Source of the DNA: Vitreoscilla filiformis
Lineage (GTDB): Bacteria > Pseudomonadota > Gammaproteobacteria > Burkholderiales > Burkholderiaceae_C
Assembly: GCF_002222655.1 (NCBI RefSeq)
Contig: NZ_CP022423.1
Location: forward strand, 186,001-250,000
Length of the DNA: 64,000 nt
Direction of reading: 5' to 3'
Of the stretch, positions 61,210 through 64,000 are shown in pieces. The position numbers were made by a program, and so were the translations under genes. The notes under the pieces are model-generated. The model worked only from the letters and a program-made list of their open reading frames with translations. It was not told the origin of the DNA and made no database searches. Within the stretch, counting starts at the first letter, position 1, and each line of letters opens with the position of its first letter.

Positions 61210-61821
61210 TCAAAAACCACCGGTCTGCAACCAGCGTGCCAACTGCTCTTGCCGGTCGTTCCCCCAGAACGGTTCGCCGTCCACACGGAAAAACGGGGCG
61301 CCGAACACCCCCAGCGCGATGGCTGCATCGTTTTCGGCACGCAAGCGGTCTTTCCACAGCGGATCGTTCCACGCGGCTTGTGCTTGCGCCGCGTCCAAAC
61401 CCGCCTCGCTGACCAACTGGCGCAGTGCCACCGGGTCGTTGATGGGCACGTTGCGGGTGAACACCGCACGGAATGCGGTGTGCGTCCACGCTGTGGCAGC
61501 GGCTTCGCCATGTGTGTCCTGCAACCACCAAAACACCCTCGCCGCCAAGTGCGTGGCCAGCGGAAATGGCTCCGGGCGATGAAACGGCACCCCCGCGAAC
61601 CGCGCTGAGCGGTCGAAGTCCCGCCAGGCGTAATCGCGCTTGAGGGGGTAGGAGACGGGGCTTTTCAACTCCGCCGCTTGGAACGTCACGCCCAGCAGGA
61701 TGGCATGGCGTCGCACGGGGCGTCCGTGACGCGCAGCCAGCGCGTCAATCCACTCGTTGGCGATGTAGGCGTAGGGGGAGGAAAAATCGAACCAAAAATC
61801 GATGGCGGTGGGCGTGCTCAT
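61210..61821 (-). CDS. 2-hydroxychromene-2-carboxylate isomerase-like (kappa-class GST fold)
   Basis: A 203-residue DsbA-like/GST-kappa protein. The N-terminus IDFWFDFSSPYAYIANEWID has the active-site Ser in place of Cys. LLGVTFQAAELKSPVSYPLK, then TRNVPINDPVALRQLVSEAG and LGVFGAPFFRVDGEPFWGND complete the family pattern. HCCA isomerase is known from naphthalene degradation, but many homologues lack that context and probably act on other glutathione-linked substrates. No naphthalene genes are nearby. The start at 61821 precedes the domain directly. Confidence 0.9.
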   Translation of the reverse strand: MSTPTAIDFWFDFSSPYAYIANEWIDALAARHGRPVRRHAILLGVTFQAAELKSPVSYPLKRDYAWRDFDRSARFAGVPFHRPEPFPLATHLAARVFWWLQDTHGEAAATAWTHTAFRAVFTRNVPINDPVALRQLVSEAGLDAAQAQAAWNDPLWKDRLRAENDAAIALGVFGAPFFRVDGEPFWGNDRQEQLARWLQTGGF

Positions 61822-61890
61822 GCGCTGGACGATACACCGTCGATTGACCCAACGCACGCGGGGTGCCCCCATGGCCGCTAGCATGCGCCG

Positions 61891-62511
61891 ATGTTCGTCA
61901 TCTACTTGTTGTTGACCTTGCTGGCCGTTGGTTTGGCGCTGGCTTTGCAGCCCTGGCGGGCTGTCGAGGCTGAGGGGCCACCGTGGCCGTGGTTGTTTTG
62001 GTTGGCCGTCATGCCGCTGATGTGGGGCGCCGATCAATACGCCCACATGCCCATCATCCAGCCTTTGTCGGGGGCGTGTTTGCTGGTGCTGCTGGCGGGC
62101 TGGCCGTTGGCGGTGCTGGGGATGGTGGCGGTCAGTGTGTTCACCACGGTGGTGGCCGATTTGAGCTGGTGGGAGGGGCTGTCGCGCTTGGTGTGGCTGG
62201 GGTTGCTGCCGGGAACGCTGGCGTTTGGCATCGGCTTGTTGATTCGGCGCTGGCTACCGAATCATGTGTTCGTGTTCATTTTGGGCCGAGGCTTTTTAGG
62301 CTCGGTGCTGGCAGGCTCGTTGGCAGGCTGGATCGGCTTGTGGGTCGAAGGGGTTCCCGCCGGCAGCGATGGCGGGGACATGATGATTGGCCGTTGGCTC
62401 GCCGCCTGGGGTGACGCCTTTCTCACCGGCATGTTCACGGCCATCTTCGTGGCGCTGCGGCCTCAATGGCTGGCGACCTACTCGGATCGGATTTACCTCG
62501 ATCGGCGCTGA
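61891..62511 (+). CDS. CbiM-like energy-coupling-factor-type membrane protein
   Basis: A 206-residue integral membrane protein with about six hydrophobic segments. The pattern IIQPLSGACLLVLLAGWPLA, RRWLPNHVFVFILGRGFLG and the C-terminus RPQWLATYSDRIYL resembles a group of stand-alone CbiM-related proteins of beta- and gammaproteobacteria. CbiM is the membrane component of nickel/cobalt ECF transporters. No ATPase or CbiQ-like partner is adjacent, so the role is uncertain. The start is the ATG at 61891. It is the last high-GC gene before the AT-rich tract. Confidence 0.78.
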   Translation: MFVIYLLLTLLAVGLALALQPWRAVEAEGPPWPWLFWLAVMPLMWGADQYAHMPIIQPLSGACLLVLLAGWPLAVLGMVAVSVFTTVVADLSWWEGLSRLVWLGLLPGTLAFGIGLLIRRWLPNHVFVFILGRGFLGSVLAGSLAGWIGLWVEGVPAGSDGGDMMIGRWLAAWGDAFLTGMFTAIFVALRPQWLATYSDRIYLDRR

Positions 62512-62959
62512 GGGCCACCACGCTCACCATGCCCGTCTTGTGCAACAGGTAAGAACGTGAACACTGTTGATGCACAAGCGCCACATCTACCCTAGACGCT
62601 GTACCATCGAATTCACCATTTAGTGCCGGCTCGTCTGGCGTCCTGGGCCTCCTTGATGTGGTTTCTGTTCGTCGCCTCGCACCTCTTGTCTACGGTTTCC
62701 TCCAGACCCCGCTTCGCGGCGACGCCCTTGCCCTCGACTCGTGGTTGTCCTGCTCGCTCTTCGAGTCCAGGCCGGTACTCCCACAGGGGAATTTCACCCT
62801 ATAAGCTCACGCCTATGCTGGGCGCGCACAGGTCGGTCAAATTGACGTCACGCAAAGTCCGCACCTCCGGCGCGTGCTTTGCGCGACGCAGGTGATTTTC
62901 ACGTTAGCAAAATACAAAAATCATCAACGTACAACCCTAAAAAATTAAACTCAGTAGCC
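62512..62959. other. Non-coding accessory module at a composition boundary
   Basis: A 448-nt stretch without a supportable gene. An imperfect inverted repeat CTTGTGCAACA (62537-62547) with TGTTG-AT-GCACAAG (62565-62578) sits just after the last high-GC gene. A second, strong imperfect palindrome pairs GTCACGCAAAG (62847-62857) with CTTTGCGCGAC (62877-62887). Between them, about 62637-62830 recalls a dispersed non-coding sequence I associate with accessory regions of Proteobacteria. A 90-codon frame across it (62623-62895) has atypical composition and is not called. Confidence 0.6.
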
Positions 62960-63592
62960 ATGACAACCTCCATCATGAAGCACGCTCTACCACTGCTGTT
63001 TGTTCTTTCTGCAACAAGCGTTGCATCGCAGGATTTAGTACCTTCCCTCGCAGCCTGCGCGAAAGACAAGACTCCAACGTCCAGACTTGCTTGCTTTGAC
63101 TCGCTAGCGGCCAAGCATACATCGCCCTCAACAAGTACTACCATACCGCCAAGCTCAAAGTGGGTTATCTCGACGGAAACTTCAAAGATCGACGATTCAA
63201 AGACTGTAGTTCTTCGGTTATCAGCTGAATCAGCGATCACAGGCTGGCCCAGCAAGACTCACGTACCATCACTAATAATTCGCTGCAAAGAACGCCAAAC
63301 AGAAGCCTACTTCGTTACTGGAATGTCCCCTGCGGTCGAGTACGGCATCGACGGAGCAACCATCACACTTCGCGTCGACAAAGCTCCTGCATTCAAGCTG
63401 CGGACTAGCAAGTCAACTGACGGAGAAGCCCTTTTTCTTCCATCAGCGATTAATAATTTGAAGAAAATGGCAGAGGGTTCAACACTGCTATTTGAGTTTG
63501 TTCCATTTAATTCTTCACCGCAGATGACAACTTTCCAGATTTCAGGTCTTGGTGTGGCGCTCAAGCCACTTCGGGAAGCCTGCAAGTGGTAA
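62960..63592 (+). CDS. TagO/VasI-like type VI secretion-associated protein, orphan
   Basis: A 210-residue exported protein. A signal peptide (about 1-23, ending SVAS) is followed by LAACAKDKTPTSRLACFDSL. The body has KWVISTETSKIDDSKTVVLR, IIRCKERQTEAYF, STDGEALFLP and a C-terminus SGLGVALKPLREACKW. This pattern fits VasI/TagO, an accessory protein of some type VI secretion clusters. Four cysteines are at family-like places. The frame is much more AT-rich than the rest of the window and uses AT-ending codons, so recent transfer is likely. No other type VI genes are in view. ATG 62975 is an alternative start. Confidence 0.82.
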   Translation: MTTSIMKHALPLLFVLSATSVASQDLVPSLAACAKDKTPTSRLACFDSLAAKHTSPSTSTTIPPSSKWVISTETSKIDDSKTVVLRLSAESAITGWPSKTHVPSLIIRCKERQTEAYFVTGMSPAVEYGIDGATITLRVDKAPAFKLRTSKSTDGEALFLPSAINNLKKMAEGSTLLFEFVPFNSSPQMTTFQISGLGVALKPLREACKW

Positions 63593-63738
63593 CACAGCGA
63601 TAACCAATTCCGACTACACGGTGCTGCGGCAGGCATAATAAGACCCAGCTACGGCACTTTATGGCAGCAATAACAAATTGCGCTAAATAAACTTAGCCTT
63701 CAAAAAAGCACTACCAAAGACGCTAGGAAGAATCCGAG
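63593..63738. other. AT-rich intergenic stretch
   Basis: A 146-nt gap between the TagO-like gene and the last gene. It is AT-rich, with no terminator hairpin, repeat or RNA recognised. AGGAAG near its end (63725-63730) is the ribosome site of the next gene. Confidence 0.5.
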
Positions 63739-64000
63739 ATGAAACAGAAACCAATAATCGGCCTTGTCGTCTTCGCGGTGACAATGATCGTCATCTACAC
63801 GCAGCTAACGCTTTTCGTGATACCGCCAATCGGCGCATTACCCGAGGGCCGCACCGTTGTAATCATGCGCCTGAACAAAACCGAGTTCATTGACAGTCCC
63901 GACGCAATGTGCGATAGGATACAAAGTGGCGTTAGCCTACTATGCAGAGCCATGGTAATGAGCGCCGTCGTGGGCAAGGCCACTATCCTGGTGAGGCTGC
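63739..64000 (+). CDS. Unknown membrane protein, open at the window edge
   Basis: The first 87 codons of a frame running off the window. The ATG at 63739 has AGGAAG eight bases upstream. One N-terminal membrane segment (about residues 6-28, IIGLVVFAVTMIVIYTQL) is followed by a polar part with cysteines near residues 58 and 69. I recognise no family. Composition matches the neighbouring TagO-like gene and not the main chromosome. Its length and function cannot be judged from this window. Confidence 0.6.
   Translation, partial: MKQKPIIGLVVFAVTMIVIYTQLTLFVIPPIGALPEGRTVVIMRLNKTEFIDSPDAMCDRIQSGVSLLCRAMVMSAVVGKATILVRL

Noticed and set aside
62623..62895. A 90-codon gene in the accessory tract
   Set aside because: Its Arg/Ser/Pro-rich translation, lack of a ribosome site and overlap with a strong palindrome suggest non-coding DNA.
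62890..62910. GTTAGCA before the TagO-like gene as an integron attC core
   Set aside because: It does not match the GTTRRRY core, and no matching left-hand core was found within 150 nt upstream.

Overview
The window is about 66% GC, and its gene content and order point to a betaproteobacterium of the order Burkholderiales, probably near the Rubrivivax/Leptothrix/Sphaerotilus group. The signs are a tatABC–HIT–hisE block, an argB–nucleotidase–slmA block, a tripartite-tricarboxylate (Bug) receptor, a minCDE operon with an ATGA overlap at each junction, and dispersed pairs of PQQ alcohol dehydrogenases. Genus assignment is inference. Coding density is very high and many junctions are 1- or 4-nt start/stop overlaps.

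Layout. 1-8.1 kb: Nif3-like protein (cut by the edge), a DegQ-type protease, Tat export, HIT protein, late histidine synthesis with an unusual Nudix–HisI fusion, a DUF815 ATPase, slmA, a HAD nucleotidase and argB. 8.1-14 kb: two PQQ alcohol dehydrogenases around a LuxR-type response regulator. One carries the extra Asp of lanthanide enzymes and the other a Ser, as in calcium enzymes. The second is followed by a pentapeptide-repeat protein and a cytochrome c, a layout like the pseudomonad ped cluster. 14-18.2 kb: Bug receptor, a small membrane protein with three tandem bactofilins, argJ. 18.3-26.7 kb: glnS, a SPINDLY-type O-GlcNAc transferase homologue, a glycosyltransferase, a membrane protein, dctA, a Pal-like lipoprotein. 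26.7-31.1 kb: DUF1415, an orphan ParA, minCDE, dusC. 31.1-42 kb: a DUF808 membrane protein, then a five-gene ATP-grasp / alpha-E / transglutaminase operon, a predicted peptide-modifying system without an established function. 42-46.7 kb: two unrecognised proteins, comEC, a RidA-family protein, dsbB. 46.8-52.7 kb: a catabolic operon (flavin monooxygenase, DUF2783, VOC protein, fumarylacetoacetase, MBL-fold protein) divergent from an IclR regulator with a palindromic site between. 52.7-62.5 kb: SapC-like protein, CorC/HlyC-type protein, apaH, tRNA-Ser(UGA), a 1346-residue RTX protein with a seven-fold FG-GAP block, DUF1801, dcd, an HCCA-isomerase-like protein and a CbiM-like membrane protein. 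From about 62.5 kb to the end, base composition becomes clearly more AT-rich. This accessory tract holds a repeat-rich non-coding module, an orphan TagO/VasI-like gene and an open-ended membrane protein gene.

The genes most likely to form working systems are the Tat set, the Min set, the two alcohol dehydrogenases with their regulator and cytochrome, the bactofilin set, the ATP-grasp/alpha-E/transglutaminase set and the IclR-controlled catabolic set. The strongest candidates for unusual biology are the Nudix–HisI fusion, the paired lanthanide/calcium dehydrogenases, the ATP-grasp/transglutaminase operon, the MBL-fold protein lacking one zinc site, and the RTX–propeller hybrid. No CRISPR array, complete insertion sequence, rRNA or replication origin was seen.
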